Made by a program: the position numbers and the translations under genes. From positions 10,244,001-10,308,000 of the forward strand of contig NC_060019.1 of the NCBI RefSeq assembly GCF_021134715.1: DNA of 64,000 nucleotides, in the 5' to 3' direction. Position 1 is the first letter of the stretch. Every line of letters starts with the position of its first letter. Origin of the DNA: Daphnia pulex. Lineage: Eukaryota > Arthropoda > Branchiopoda > Diplostraca > Daphniidae. Shown one piece after another: positions 1 to 12,859 of the stretch. The notes below the pieces were generated by a model. That model saw only the letters and a list, made by a program, of their open reading frames with translations, did no database searches and was not told where the DNA came from.

Positions 1-3000
1 TTTCATTAGATAGTAGGAGCACTTGCCCATGAAGTCGTAATGATGGCCATCGAAGGTGGTGTAATGAGGATCTCCCAGGACTGCACAGCGGGACCCGCAA
101 CGAACATCGGTGCACTGCCACTCGCCAGCCACGCAGGTGCTGAAAAACAGTTAAAAAATTTTTTTCAGTTTCTTTTGTTGTTCGTTTTTTAAAAAGGAGA
201 ATCATTCATTAACGGAAAATTATCGGTTAGTTTCTTATTTGTCCACTGTGTAAGACAAGCTGGGAAGATTTTGAGAAAACTGACCAAGTGTTGCAATCAT
301 TGGGCACTTGTTCACCCGGTTGGTACGTCTTCTGGCGCAACGTGCATGGACATTCTGAACGTGGGATGCATTGGTCCTTGTGTAGAGCAGAGTCTTTGGG
401 GCAGTAACATCCTTCGATACACAAATCTGTCGGTCTGACGGGCTCGGCCGTAACGGGACTGGAGCATGTTTCATCGCTGATTGGACCGCACATTTTGTAG
501 ACACGGCCGTTCTGACAATCAATGGCTGCAAACGGCAATTGCAGAAAAATGGCAGTTCAATAGAACAAACAAAGACACACATCCAATCATTACGAAATCG
601 GATATTTCTGGTGCAAGAAACCTCACAACTGTAAACAATGTAACAAACTTACGACATAGGCTAGGGCTCCTCCAACCGTCTGGCAACTCGACATTGTGTC
701 GCAAGCATTCGTGGAAGTAGGTCTCTAAAGCGGAACAGGCGCAATCCTCCCGATTCGAGTTCGAGCACTGGCAATAATCCCATCGGCACGCTTCGTAGTA
801 TGATCTCGGGTCCACTACCTGCAAATATAAAAATACAATTTATGAAAAGGAGGAAGTCAAAGCCCAAGCTAGGTTCGGTTATGGGGGAAAGTGGTACTAG
901 TTACAAGGCTTCTCAATAGTAAAACAGACTGTGAGCGAGAATTTGGCTTGCAACATTCCCTTCTATTGATCCAAAAGAACATAAATTTATAATAAAATAT
1001 ATTGAATCTGCCTACGTATCACTCATTTCCAACATTTGCTTGGAATGGCTAATACATCGAAACTAAATCATTGCAGCAATCACATGCATTTTCAGATTAC
1101 TTCTGACTTGAATTTACCTTATGTAAGTACCTCAATCCATAAAATACATTAGTTTTAGCCCTATCCCCATACATGTGAGGCCTTATAGTAGAAAAATCTT
1201 TTTAACATGGCCATGCTTTCTAAAGAAACCTGAACACTTCTTTAGATTTAGATTTTCTTAAACTGAAATTTGCTAATATCTTTGAACATTTACCTATTCT
1301 TCTGCCTTCTTCTGTGAAAACAAAACGCGATTTTCTTGTTTTCTAACATTTTACAAAGGGTAAAGGCGGGTAAACTTTAGGTCGACTTGATTTGAATATG
1401 ACCATATGGCAGACGACTGTTTTATGCAAATTGCCTCGTGTTGTCAAATCAATTTGCTTCGAAATGGGGAGACTTAGAAACATATTATTTTAAATAGTAA
1501 AATTTTATTATTAAACAAATTAATTATTCTATTGAAAAGAGGAAATAATTCTTAATTCGAATTACTTATTTTTTTATTTTAAAAAAATATTTCCATGGTT
1601 GCAAAATAAAGAAAAGAGCAGGCGACACTAATTTAGGCGCCAAATTTCTTTCTCAATATTTTGACTTTTAGATTTTAACTCGTAACAAAAAATGCGTATT
1701 ACATAATTCGTAACTCCTAATTTTTCTAGTATTAAAATTATATTGCAACCTATTGAAAAATGCCTCGTCGCCAATATGCCCCACTCTCTCCTACCTGCAC
1801 CCATAGTAAATACCAAAGTGCGCATATGTTTTGATCCATATGTGTGCATACCTTTCGACATTTTTCAAATTTCTCGTCTTTGAGGATACGTTCACACATT
1901 TGAGTGGCTTCGTTAGACACCTGTTGATCTTGCGGAGTGTCCCACTTGCAAGCGTGTTTTTCGTTCGGGTTGCTTAGGCATTGATCTGGGTAAAGACGAC
2001 GATTATTGATTGAGAAAATACAGAAAAGGACACACAAAAAAAAACAACGTCCAGGCAGAAACATAGTTGAAAGCAGATGGCGTTTTCAAATCGCAGCATT
2101 GTGCATACCTGTCAAACCGCTTGCTTCCCAGCTGTTGACAAAACCCAGGAGGCTAGAACCTCTGGTACCGTCGCGATTTTCAAAGTCATCCACCCACATT
2201 CCATTGATACGCCCACAGAGACCCGCTGTGCGATTCCACAGCGCGTGATTCACGTCGATAGTGACGGTCGCCTACAATATCACCAAATGTTATTCACGAA
2301 CATAATCGACATCATTCCAGCAGAGTTTCAGAGCCTTGCCTTAGTGTCCCACTTGACCGTAAAACCCAATCCTTCTGCTTGGACAATCACAAAATTCGCT
2401 ACCCGCTCGAACAGCAGTCCGTCGACTTGGTTAGGTAGAGTAAGAGATTGATCTCCTTTTCGAACGTAAGGAACACCATTGGCTGTCAAATAATGGGGGG
2501 AAAATGAAGACTACGTGATACAAGAACAAATTTTTTTTTAATTGTTTTACCGTTGGTATCGATTTCGTAAGTGAAATCCTCGACAAGGACGTTGACGAAT
2601 CGCTTGCAATTCGAGTTAGAGGGACATTTATGGACACCGTAGATGACGCTGAAAGTGGACGCCACGGCATCCCTGAGCATCACGTAGCTGCAATCGCTGT
2701 GCACACTGCAGGTACACAATAATAATGTGATGACTCTGGAGCAGCGGATGATTGTAATAAAATTTTATTACCTGTAGACTTTACCGTCGAACGTCTTATA
2801 GTGAGCGCCTCCCCAAGCCAAACATGTCCCGGGTCGAGCGGCGGTTTCCCGAACGAGAGAATCCTCGGGAATGTTGATGACGTATTCCCCATTGGAGCCG
2901 CCAGAAAAGAAGTTTTCAAAGTATTTTTCGTATTGTTTTTTACTCCAAACTCCTTTGCCGGGTATCAGCGACCATTCCGTCTCCTCTTTCACCGTTTTCT

Positions 3001-5373
3001 GGCCATTCCATTCGAGTTCCGAACTTTGCTCGATCAACATTTGGGAATGACTTGTCGAGTTGGATTTGAAGTACTGAACTTGCTGACTCGCTATACATTT
3101 GAATTCAAAATGAAATTGCAAAGTCATCCAATGTTTAAAGAAAAGCCATATCATTTTTAAAATGTTTACCAAAGATGCACTGGGGTATAGGATCGGGGAC
3201 GAATTGGGCCTTGGCATACTCGCAAGTATACCGAGGAGCCGGTGGGAACTCGAAAACACCATCAGCACCGCAGTTGAGTGAACAGCTGAACGAAGCACTT
3301 CCGCCGGAGCAATTGTAGCCGCCGTTGAAGTTCATCCGCTCAGGGGCGCAATTCTCCACAGCTGTAAAGGTTTTCCATCAGAGAAACATATGAGAGTTGC
3401 ATGGACTCGGGCATTAGAAATAAATGTAATATATATAGGGGCGTCGAGACAATGCTGCATTTGAGTTTGAAATTGAAAGGACCTACGATAATTGCATTGC
3501 GGTCCTCGAAATTCTTGGGGACACTCACAAAAGTTATTCGGCAGACATCTTCCTCCGTTTGCACAGACTGGCTCACATACGGCTGTGAGAAAAAACCAAA
3601 AGATAAAAGAGTTATACAGAAATCAAGAAAATTGAGTTGTGGCTTATTGATGGACAACAATAAGACATTCGTTATATGTAATTACGTTGGCAGTCGGGAA
3701 CTTTCTGAAAGGTTCCGGGTTGCTGTTGGCGCTGGATCCAATTTCCAGAGTCGCAAATCATTGTGAGTTTCTTGGAGCCACCAGGAAAGGTGAAACCTCT
3801 GTTGCAGGTCGAGATGCATTCTTTCTCGTTGCAAACGACTCGTGAATTCATCGGAGTTGGTGGCTTATCGAGGCAAGGTTTGCTTTTGGCGAACTGACAT
3901 TCTGAACCTTCGAAATTGTCCGGGCAGTTGCACACGCCGGGCGCTATGCAAAAGCCCAAATTTTGGCACGGCGGCATACAGATAGCTGTTTGAAAATCAA
4001 AAGAAAAATAATGAAGACATTGATTCAAAATTTACATTCTTCCTGTATTCGATGCCACTCACGTTCGCAATCGGGCATTTTGTCCCAGTTGGCAACTTTC
4101 CAGATCCCAGGTGCTTCGCAACGGATTTGCATTTGTGTTGATTTGTCTGGGAACGAGAAGTCCTCCAAGCATTTGACGTCACAGTTGCCACTGTAAAGAA
4201 TTTCGAAAATGTTTTGATTCAATTTCAAGCTCGTCGACCTTGTGCGCTAAACATAACGCAATAGTACTCACCTATTTGGTGAGCATTTGACATTTGCATT
4301 GGCTGGTGTCGGAGGCCTTTCGGTGCACCCTAATATAAAATAACAGGATTATTTTATTGTGCGACTCGTTTTCAGTCTCACTTGCGTAACGACGACGATA
4401 TTTTGGGAACGATACTTCCACTTGAAAGGCCTCGGCCGTGTGTGAGAGCTTTGGAATTTTACAGAGATTCTACGTAAAATCGATTCGTAACAACCAAGTT
4501 AGATTAGAACAATCTAATGAATATTCAAATTATTCAATGTGAGATTCTGATTAAATTAATTAAAAGAGAACAAACAACAAAAGCCGAAAGGGAAAACGAG
4601 CTGTCTTGATTTTAATCTAACTGAGAGTTCTCAATAACAGGCCACTGACATTTTAAAAATTTCGTAATAAAGGAATCCTTACGAACCTCCTTTGAAGTAG
4701 AGCGGCGCATTTTTGTTAGGAGTAAGCTTGCTGGGAGCTTTCAATCCTGAACTGGGTGCGGCTGCTGGCGAGCGAGCGGGTGATGCAGCGTCAGCAAATG
4801 CGCATTCCGGGCGGAGTCGCATGACCGACTCGGGCCAGTCGCAAACCATCGTGTCCGGATTGAACATTGTCGGAGGATTGCAGGTTTTTTCCACTTGCTC
4901 GATGCCAGTAAGACGATCGACGCAATGGTAAAACTTATAACAATCGGTCGGGTGAGCGCTATGCGGCCTGGCTGGATCGCACCGCTTGGGTCCTTTTCCA
5001 AATAAATTGCCAAATGCACTCTTAATTCCCTTGCCAATGTCCTGGGCTAGGCCTACACCTTGGTTTATACCTTGGTTCATAGACTGGCCAACCGAGAAGG
5101 CCCGTTCGGCTTTCTGAGGCGGTTCCACTGCTATTTTCCTGCCTTTGAGTCCGCTAAAAAGATTTCAACCAGGACGTCAGATTTTGGTTAGAACACAGCG
5201 TCGTCGACAGTGAAGTGATCATTAACAAAATGGAACGTAACAAGGACTTACCCTTGGTCTTGTTGAGGCTCCTGTAAGTCGATCGATGCGCCCGTTTCGT
5301 CAAGTATGGATTGGGGAACAGCAAGGACCAAGCTTAAGCTGAGCAACGTCACGATACATTTAAATGGATCCAT
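1..5373 (-). CDS. Hemolectin/hemocytin-like secreted CBM14-sushi-EGF-VWD protein (3' end beyond window)
   Basis: The protein begins at an ATG at 5373 with a signal peptide (MDPFKCIVTLLSLSLVLAVP). Exons that keep phase are 5373-5252, 5153-4687, 4329-4272, 4190-4063, 3985-3686, 3582-3487, 3361-3170, 3090-2772, 2705-2551, 2482-2340, 2271-2109, 1985-1852, 818-653, 525-285 and 139-1, running off the edge. Order of modules: a CBM14 chitin-binding domain (CDPARPHSAHPTDCYKFYHC), a sushi-like pair of exons, EGF plus sushi, EGF (CEPVCANGGRC), another sushi-like module, a VWD domain (TCLAWGGAHYKTFDGK to GLCGRINGMWVDDF), C8-type cysteines, a TIL module, and the start of a second VWD (LGDPHYTTFDGHHYDFMGK). 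VWD-C8-TIL repeats plus chitin-binding modules are known from insect hemolectin/hemocytin, so a role in haemolymph clotting or a mucin-like matrix is inferred. The intron 2339-2272 has a GC donor. The 1-kb intron 1851-819 is AT-rich with nothing recognisable. The C-terminus is outside the window, so full architecture is unknown. Confidence 0.85.
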
Positions 5374-5500
5374 GACGGTCAAGCTTAACGACTTGGTTTA
5401 TTAGCATTCGGCACTGGTGAACTGCTTTGATTACTTCAAGAAACAACTTGAACAAAATTCTCTCGTCAATGAAAACTGTCGAAAGCGAAAAACAATTTGT

Positions 5501-5790
5501 TACTGGACATGAATTGGAGGCGATGTGTTGTTTTATAAGTTTCATTACTTGCTTTGATGTGGAGACCGATCCTGCACGTCCCATCGTGAGTTTCATGACG
5601 TAGAGAGGATGAGATAAGGGATTCCAGAGAATCGAATGCGAGGAAGTTTAGACATCGCGCAAAGGGAACGGATTTGGTACCAAGAGAAATATATATATAT
5701 TTCCGAGCCCAGTATTTAAAATGAAACACATAGATTCGCCTTCTAATCGCTTGGCTGCAGTCGAGCTGTAAAACGCCCTCTTCCTTTGCG
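5501..5790 (-). promoter_or_regulatory. Promoter of the VWD-bearing paralog
   Basis: On the minus strand TATAAAAC lies at 5537-5530, and an initiator-like TCCAGTA lies at 5507-5501, about 32 bp downstream. Farther upstream a block reading CATGACGTAG then GGATGAGATAAG (plus-strand 5595-5618) contains a GATA-factor site and a CRE-like TGACGTA. A second block (TAGATTCGCCTTCTAATC near 5731, then AAACGCCCTCTTCC near 5770) follows. The same elements recur before the two paralogs at 9593 and 12859, which is the main evidence that they are functional. Confidence 0.6.
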
Positions 5791-7346
5791 TCTCGTTGAC
5801 AGTCGCGTCGACATGGTGACCTAATAATTAATGCTTGTATTTTGTAGCCACAAGTGTCTGCTGCAATCGTGACACGCGAGCGTTTAGCATCGTGCATAAT
5901 CAAATTTTGAATTACCTTCTTCAACTCGTGTGTCCCTTTCTATCGGCAGCGTCTAGAACAGAGCCAAACAAGTCAATCGAATATAAAAACAATAATTATA
6001 ATAAATAAGGATAAAATGTTCATGTGGGAGGCAATAAATTCTAAAATTCTAATTGCAAGGTAGTGGAGTTTGGATTTACCTTTTCTACAAAATTATTATC
6101 GTGCAAATTGCGCTAAATGGATGACGTCACTAATGCAAAATCATAGGGTATTTCGAAATACTTGCTTCTACAAAAATTTTTTACACAACATCCACAACGT
6201 CATTATGTGGGAAGGTTGCTTCTTTGGAAATTTGAAACTTCCGTCCAATTGCATATTGTTTTCGCAGAACCGAAAAATATTACAGTTGCACCGTGACCCG
6301 ATGACATTTAGATTTCCTAAATCAACTTATCTTACAATCCATTCACCAAACATGCGGGCGGGGCGCATCGCTTATCTAACTGTCTCATTTGCCTTTGCTT
6401 TTGTAGTCTGGATGTCCGTTACATTTCGGGCAGACTCTGTGTGACACCAACTATTTCGAGGAAATTAAAGCTTATCAATCTCCTCGTGTCCTTTTAAAAT
6501 GTCGTACTCAAATTAATACGAATGGGTTATGTTTTCAAAAATAAGCATAGTGGACCTCAGACCATAACTAAGCAAACAACACGAAATCAGAAGAGTTTCA
6601 ACTACCTTTTTTGTGTGATTACTCAAAACCACATTTGACAGCTCGAAATAACAGTTGCGAGGAAACAACAAAGTAACGCACGAATGAATTTGTCAAAGAA
6701 AAAGAACAAAGGGGTGTTTCCTTACCACTACCGCTATGCTAAGGTGGGGTGTGGAAATTTGAACCACGTGATTAATGTATCAACCAACTTTATTTGCATA
6801 TTTCAAAAGTGCAAAAATTGAACTTTGCGGGTCAAATAATAAAGATATCAGTGTGTATTGAGTGAAAAGTATAACATCATTTAAACTTAATCAATCATTT
6901 ATTCATTAGATTATAAGACTTGATGGGGAGATTAATAACAATTTTCGTTTTACAATTCTTGTTCGGATGAGGCTCGAGTATGATTTGAAATCGAGCCCTT
7001 CAAGAAAGAGTCTAATTTGTTGCTGGCGATTCAATAACATAAATCTTTCGTAGTTGTTTAGACACCGATATTCAATTTAATTTAAAAATAAACTCTTTTT
7101 TTTTTTATAAGACTTGATCAAGCACATCGAGAACAGAATTATTTTCAAAATTGTTAAAGACATTAGGGGGGTAGCATCAAAAGAAGCAGTGGCATTTACA
7201 CAATATGCAGCGATAAGCGATTCCCTGAATTAAATCAAGTCGAAACTTTGAAGAGTTCATCTCTATGTGCTACATCAACTAAACATAAGAGTTTAAGACA
7301 ACAAGCCAAAAATGATCAAGCCTAACATTTTCGAAAAGAATTAGAA
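5791..7346. other. Intergenic spacer between tandem paralogs
   Basis: This AT-rich spacer holds no gene I can support. A 124-codon open frame on the plus strand (6070-6444) has no recognisable domain, no composition contrast with its surroundings and no splice context, so I treat it as chance. The 3' part should hold the 3' UTR of the next minus-strand gene's neighbour, but no clear signal decides its end. Confidence 0.5.
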
Positions 7347-9593
7347 TCAGTTCTTGTAGGGGGGAGCAGATTTGTTATAGTGATACTTTTTCTGGTATAA
7401 ATTCGAGCCATAATTGAAGCGTGAGGGCATTGACTTGCCCAGCAAGTCCCGAGTAGCTTTATAATTATCCTTCTCACTATTTAAAATCCGATTCTTTGGG
7501 ATAAATCCCAAGAAACCCTGAAAGCCATTTGACACCACCGAGAAATCTGTTTCTTGATTGGATGTTTCCTTTCCAGTCCATTCCATATTGGAGGTTTGCG
7601 TGATCACCATTTGCGAATGACTTGTAGAGTTGGATTTGAAAGACTGGACTGGCTGCTCCTGCTGCTGATTCTCTGCAATAAATACCCAGGCGATTTTTAA
7701 CTTGGTTATTAACCAAAGGTCTTCATTCCAATATTTACCAAATATACACTGCGGTACCGTCTCGGGAAAGAACTTGGCTTCGGCGTACTCGCAAGAGTAA
7801 ACAGGAGCCGGTGGGAACTCGAATACGCCGTCCGTACCACAATTGAGTGAGCACAATACACAGCAACTTAACGAAGAACTTCCGCAGGAACAGTTGTAGA
7901 CACCATTGAAGCCCATGCGCTCAGGGGCGCAATTCTCCACAGCTGTAAAGGTTTCAATCGGACAACATGACAAGTTGTATAGACAAAATTGCGTAACAAA
8001 GAAAGTTGACACGACGAGACAATGCTCGATTTTTACTCGGTTGAAATCGAAAGCACCTACGATAATTGCATTGCGGTCCCCGGAACCCTTGGGGACACTC
8101 ACAAACGTTGTTAGCCAGGCACCTTCCTCCGTTTTCACAAGGTGGGTCACATGCGGCTGTGAGAAATAATCAAAAGGAATGACCAAAAAACCAGAAATTG
8201 AGTCGTGTCTTGATGAACGATAATAAGTCAATTATGTATACTTACACAGGCAATCAGGAACTTTCGGAAACTTTCCCGTCTGTTGCTGGCAGTGCACCCA
8301 ACGTCCAGAGTCGCAAGTCCATTTCAGTTCCGTATTTCCACTGGCAAAAGCAAATCCTTTGTTGCAGGTCGATATGCATTCTGATGTCCCGTTGCAAACA
8401 ACCTGCGAGTTCATCGAAGTTGGTGGCTTATCGTGACAAAGATTATCCTTGGCGAACTGACATTGTGGTCCTTCAAAATTTTCGGAACAGGTGCAGATAT
8501 CCGGAGCTGAGCAAAACCCAAAATTTTGGCATGGAGGCATACAGATAGCTGTAGAAATAAAATAAAGAAATAAATAAGCAAAATATTTGTTTGCATTGTG
8601 TTTCCATTTTTATTTTACTCACGTTCGCAATCAGGTATTTTTTCCGAGTCGCCAACTTTCCAAATACCCGGCGCTTCACAGTGGATTCGCAATTGCTTCA
8701 ATTTATCCGGGAAAAAGAAGTTTTTCACGCACTTGACATCACAGTGACCGCTTTGAAGAAGTTCAATCATATTGGTAAGAATTAGAAATTATTAGTTACG
8801 AGTGCATGTCGTTTTGTCCAAATTATGGTGTAATCTACTCACTTATTTGGAGCACATTTCATATTGGCAGTATTTGCTGGCTTCGGAGGCTTCTCCATGC
8901 AACCTAAGGTAAAATAACGGGATTATTCATACCTTAATTCAATTCCAATTTCTTTTGCTTCCAGTTTCTTTTTACAATGACTTTGATAAATTAGAAAATG
9001 CCCATGACTTGAAGGGCTTCAGTCTGCCAGTCATGACATCTATAATTCTATACTGTTTGGGTATTTTAGGTACACGACAGTCGCCAGGTCGAACCTCCTT
9101 TGAAGCTTATCAGTGCAGATTTGTTGCGTGGAGTTTTCAATTCGGTAGAGACGACGGCCGAGCCTTCATCCGATAAATTGAAAAATGCATTTCCATTATC
9201 CTTGGATAATCCTTGGGTTTGGTTCATCTTGAGGTTCTGTTCATCACTTTGGCTTACACCTCGGCTTGTACCTTTGCTTAAAGCCATCACCTTGAACAAA
9301 CGTTCCGCTTTCTGGCGCGGACCTACATACTGAAGTACATAGTTCTCTCCTTTAGGTCTGTTTAAAGGAGGATTCAAACCATTAATGAAATACATTTACC
9401 ATTAAGCAATAAAATAAACCCTTAAAAAATAAAAAAATGTTTCTTTTAAAGACCATCATTACCTTTCGTCTTGTTGATATTCTCCGTAGTCCACTAATTC
9501 GTCGCTCTCTTCAGGTTCGCCTTGAGGTGCCGCGTACAACGGCAACACTAGGATAAAGCTGAATAACGTTACGAGACACTTGGTCAGATTCAT
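7347..9593 (-). CDS. Secreted sushi-EGF protein, short paralog lacking CBM14 and VWD
   Basis: Eight exons keep phase: 9593-9463, 9357-9095, 8903-8843, 8750-8623, 8548-8246, 8156-8061, 7942-7739 and 7672-7347, giving about 503 residues ending in a TGA at 7349-7347. It starts with a signal peptide (MNLTKCLVTLFSFILVLP). The exon layout matches the upstream-strand neighbour at 1-5373 exon for exon through exon 8, with near-identical lengths (128, about 300, 96, about 200 nt). Two differences stand out. The second exon has lost the whole cysteine-rich CBM14 module and is a lysine/asparagine-rich linker. The last exon ends in a stop where the paralog goes on into VWD. Remaining modules are sushi-like, EGF (CDPPCENGGRC) and a sushi-like module with an extra CCVLC insertion. 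It is intact, so it looks like a working truncated duplicate. Function is unknown; an extracellular binding role is inferred. Confidence 0.85.
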
Positions 9594-9704
9594 GACAAAG
9601 AATGAGTGCTTCAATTAAATTAGCATTCGGCACTACTTAATCAACTACCCAAAAGATGAATTTTTCTTTCAAATCAAATCGGATGAAATCAGACAGCGAT
9701 TTAT

Positions 9705-9970
9705 AACTGGACATCGATTGGTGACGATGTCTTGTTTTATAAGACTCTTTATTTGCTGTCCTACCCTGGCTCAGGCCAACCCCAAACACCCAACTCGATG
9801 CGTAGCTGGAAAAGGATGAGATAAGAGATTCCCGAGAAACGGACATTGGAAAGTTTAGTGAACGGGTTTGGTAATTAAACAAATATGGCGAGCCCTGCGT
9901 TTTTTTTTAAATAAAATATGTAGATTCGCCTTCTAATCACTTCAACACAGCCGAGCAAACGCCCTCTTCC
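9705..9970 (-). promoter_or_regulatory. Promoter of the short sushi-EGF paralog
   Basis: Minus-strand TATAAAAC at 9741-9734 and an initiator-like TCCAGTT at 9711-9705 give the same 32-bp spacing as in the neighbouring paralog. The block GGATGAGATAAGAGATT (plus-strand 9814-9830) carries the shared GATA site, and TAGATTCGCCTTCTAATC (near 9921) plus AAACGCCCTCTTCC (near 9957) repeat the distal block. Confidence 0.6.
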
Positions 9971-10203
9971 ATTTTCACTCTCTGACACGAACCAGATCTA
10001 TTTTGAGTGACGTCATCTGAAATTAAGTCAAAAGGAATTATATGGCAATTTTGTCCTACAGATAACTAGACATCATTCTGTCTTGATTCGTTAGAAACAT
10101 TTCAAAACGAAGATAAGAATATCTATGCATAATATGTGTAAATTCAGCCAAGGACTTCTTGGTATTTTACAAAACAAAATTGTTGTAAAAACTGTAAATA
10201 TAG

Positions 10204-12859
10204 TTATCCTTTTGGGACAAGTTGCTGGGTCGGAGCCGCGATGCACTCGGTGGGAGGCACGCAAGTAAATTTGTCTCGCCATAGGCAAGTCCGATCCAAA
10301 GTTTCGTCCTCTTCGACACAACCTGGAGCACAACTAAGGTCGTTCGACGTCTGACATCGGCCTTGTTTTTTCAGCTCAACGGCGTAAGTGGAGCAAAGCT
10401 AAAGTACGCAATTAATAAATGGCCCGGCGGAAACAAAAATTAATTACCTCGTGAATCACATTTTGATGAGGCAATTGAAAGAGAATGCTTACCCGAGTGC
10501 AGATATAAGCGCAACGACTCCAGGTGTAACCTTTAGGGCAACTTTCGGCAATCTTTTTACTCGTCGGTGTAGTTGTTGTTACGATATTGATTACTTTCTC
10601 GGTAGTCACGGGCCTAAGTGTAGTGACGACTTTCTCGCTAGTTGTGAGCTCGGGTAATTGTTTAAGCGGCAAAGATGCGTCTTCTCCGCAATTACAGCGG
10701 AAACGGACTTGATGTTCGATTTCGCGAATCTTCGATGTTGGACAGATGGAACCTTGAGGAGCAATCTGTTCGTATAATTCAAAATCTTCGCTGTTTTCAG
10801 CTGGTACGGAAGCACTGAACCAATCGGTCCAGCCATCTACACAGGATCTAGCTGTGTCTACTTTCTTTGTAGCAGTAATTGGAGCAGAAGTAGGAATGCT
10901 GCCAACGATAGATCCGCACGGACGGATCCGCATGACCGACTCGGGCCAGTCACAAATCATCGTGTCCGGATTGAACATTGTCGGAGGCTGGCAAGCTTTT
11001 TCCAAATATACGATCCCACTCACGCCGTCGACACAGTGATAAAACAAATAGCAACTGGTAGGATGTGGGCTATGCGGTCTGGCTGGATCACAACGACCTG
11101 GAATACGGCTCGAAGTTTTTGACGCTTCTTTTGAATTTGACGCTGTATTTGGATTAACGGTGGTTGGGTGAAACCATTCTGATTCTAGATTAGACGATTG
11201 CTGGAAATTCCCTTTCAGTTCCGAATTCTGTTCGATTAATATTTGTGGAGCGCTTGTTGGTTTGGATTTCAGATTTTGGGCGTATTGGCTCTCTGAAAAT
11301 AAATTCCAAGCATGAAGCAAAAACAAAAGAACCATGCTTCTTTGTTATAGTGTTCGTACCAGAGATGCACTTAGGTATAGGTTCAGGTGTGAATTTAGCT
11401 TTGGCGAAGTCGCAAGTGTAGAAAGGAGCAGGTGGGAACTCGAAAACCCCATTCGCACCGCATTTTAATGTACATCTGTATAAAGTACTTCCGATGGAAC
11501 AATTATATCCCCCGTTAAAGTTCAAGCGTTCAGGGGCGCAATTCTTTAGAGCTGTAAGATAAAAAAAAAAGTACAACCAGACCGAAAATGAAAGTATGGA
11601 CATGGTGAAATTGCGGGATTTTAGTAGGTTAAAATTGAAAGGATCTACTTACGATATTTGCATTGTGGTCCACGAAACTCTTCTGGGCACAGGCAAACGT
11701 TGTTTGGAAGACATCGGCCTCCGTTTTCGCAGACTGGGTCACATACGGCTGTGTGAAACAGCAAAGAGAATGACCAAAAACCAGAAATTGAGTCGTGGCT
11801 TAATGAACGATAATAAGGTACAGTAATATATAATTACGCTGGCAATCGGCAACTTTCTGAACCGTTCCCTGTGGTTGTTGAAGTTGGACCCAATTTCCAG
11901 AGTCGCAGACCATTTGAATTTCCTTACTTCCACCGGGGAAGGTGAAACCAATGTTGCAGGTCGACGTGCATGCCGTTGAATTGCAAACAATACGTGAATT
12001 CTTCGGAGTTGGGGGTTTTTCGACGCAAGGTTTACTTTTCGTGAACTGACACTGTGGGCCTTCGAAGATTTCCGGACAGATACAAACATTTGGTGCCTTA
12101 CAGAAACCCAAATTCTGGCAAGGAGGTGTACAAATAGCTAATGAGTGTTGAAAAAAAAAAATCAATCAATCAATTTCAGAAAACATTTATGAAAGAAAAT
12201 TATTGTTTCCACCTTTGAGGGGTACAGATTTGATTGGAACTGGCTTGATTGGCGCTTTTTCTAATGCAGCCGAGCTAGATAATGTTGGTGGGAGAACTGG
12301 GACTTGGGTGGTAACGTTTGATAATCCGCATTCTGGTCGGATTCGCATTACCGATTGAGGCCAGTCACAAATCATCGTGTTTGGATTGAACATTGTCGGG
12401 GGATTGCAGGTTTTCTCTACTTGCTGGACGCCGTTGGGTCGATTGACGCAATGGTAAAACTTATAACAATCGGTTGGGTGCGGACTATGAGGTCTAGCTG
12501 GATCACATTGGTTGGAAAGAGGAATCGCAACTATGGGTTCCTTTTCCATAAGAATCGAAGTCGATACTATTTTCGGAGCTAGGGTGATGGAGGTTTCTTG
12601 ATTCGATTTATATGAAGCCGGCTTGCTTTCTGTTTTTAAGCCACTTGAAGGGTCGCCAGAGTGGATGGCACGTTCCACTCTTTAAGAGGATGGAATAAAA
12701 CCATAAGTTGCAAGCAAAAAATGTATATGTAGTGAATGAATCGATTAAAAATCGGATTTAATTTTTAACGTTTTAATACAATTACCTTTCGTTTAGATCG
12801 ATTGCACTTCTGGGAACAGCAAGCACCGACACGCTTAAAAAAACAAAAATGACGATACA
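10204..12859 (-). CDS. Secreted double-CBM14 protein with EGF, sushi and WxxW modules
   Basis: Seven exons keep phase: 12859-12786, 12679-12213, 12137-11838, 11748-11653, 11551-11360, 11292-10493 and 10398-10204, giving about 707 residues ending in TAA at 10206-10204. Modules in order: signal peptide (MYRHFCFLSVSVLAVPRS), CBM14 (CDPARPHSPHPTDCYKFYHC), EGF plus sushi, EGF (CDPVCENGGRC), a sushi-like module, a second CBM14 in the 800-nt exon (CDPARPHSPHPTSCYLFYHC), a stretch resembling the mucin WxxW/CYS repeat (CVDGWTDWFSASVP), a threonine-rich linker likely to be O-glycosylated, and a cysteine-rich TIL/VWC-like tail. It lacks the first two sushi exons of its paralogs. The ATG equivalent to the paralogs' start (12873) runs into a stop because of a short T-run; the in-frame ATG at 12859 restores phase with exon 2. 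Chitin or glycan binding in a mucus, peritrophic or haemolymph matrix is inferred. Confidence 0.85.

Noticed and set aside
6070..6444. 124-codon plus-strand open frame between two paralogs
   Set aside because: No domain, no upstream promoter, no splice partners, and composition equal to the flanking AT-rich DNA.
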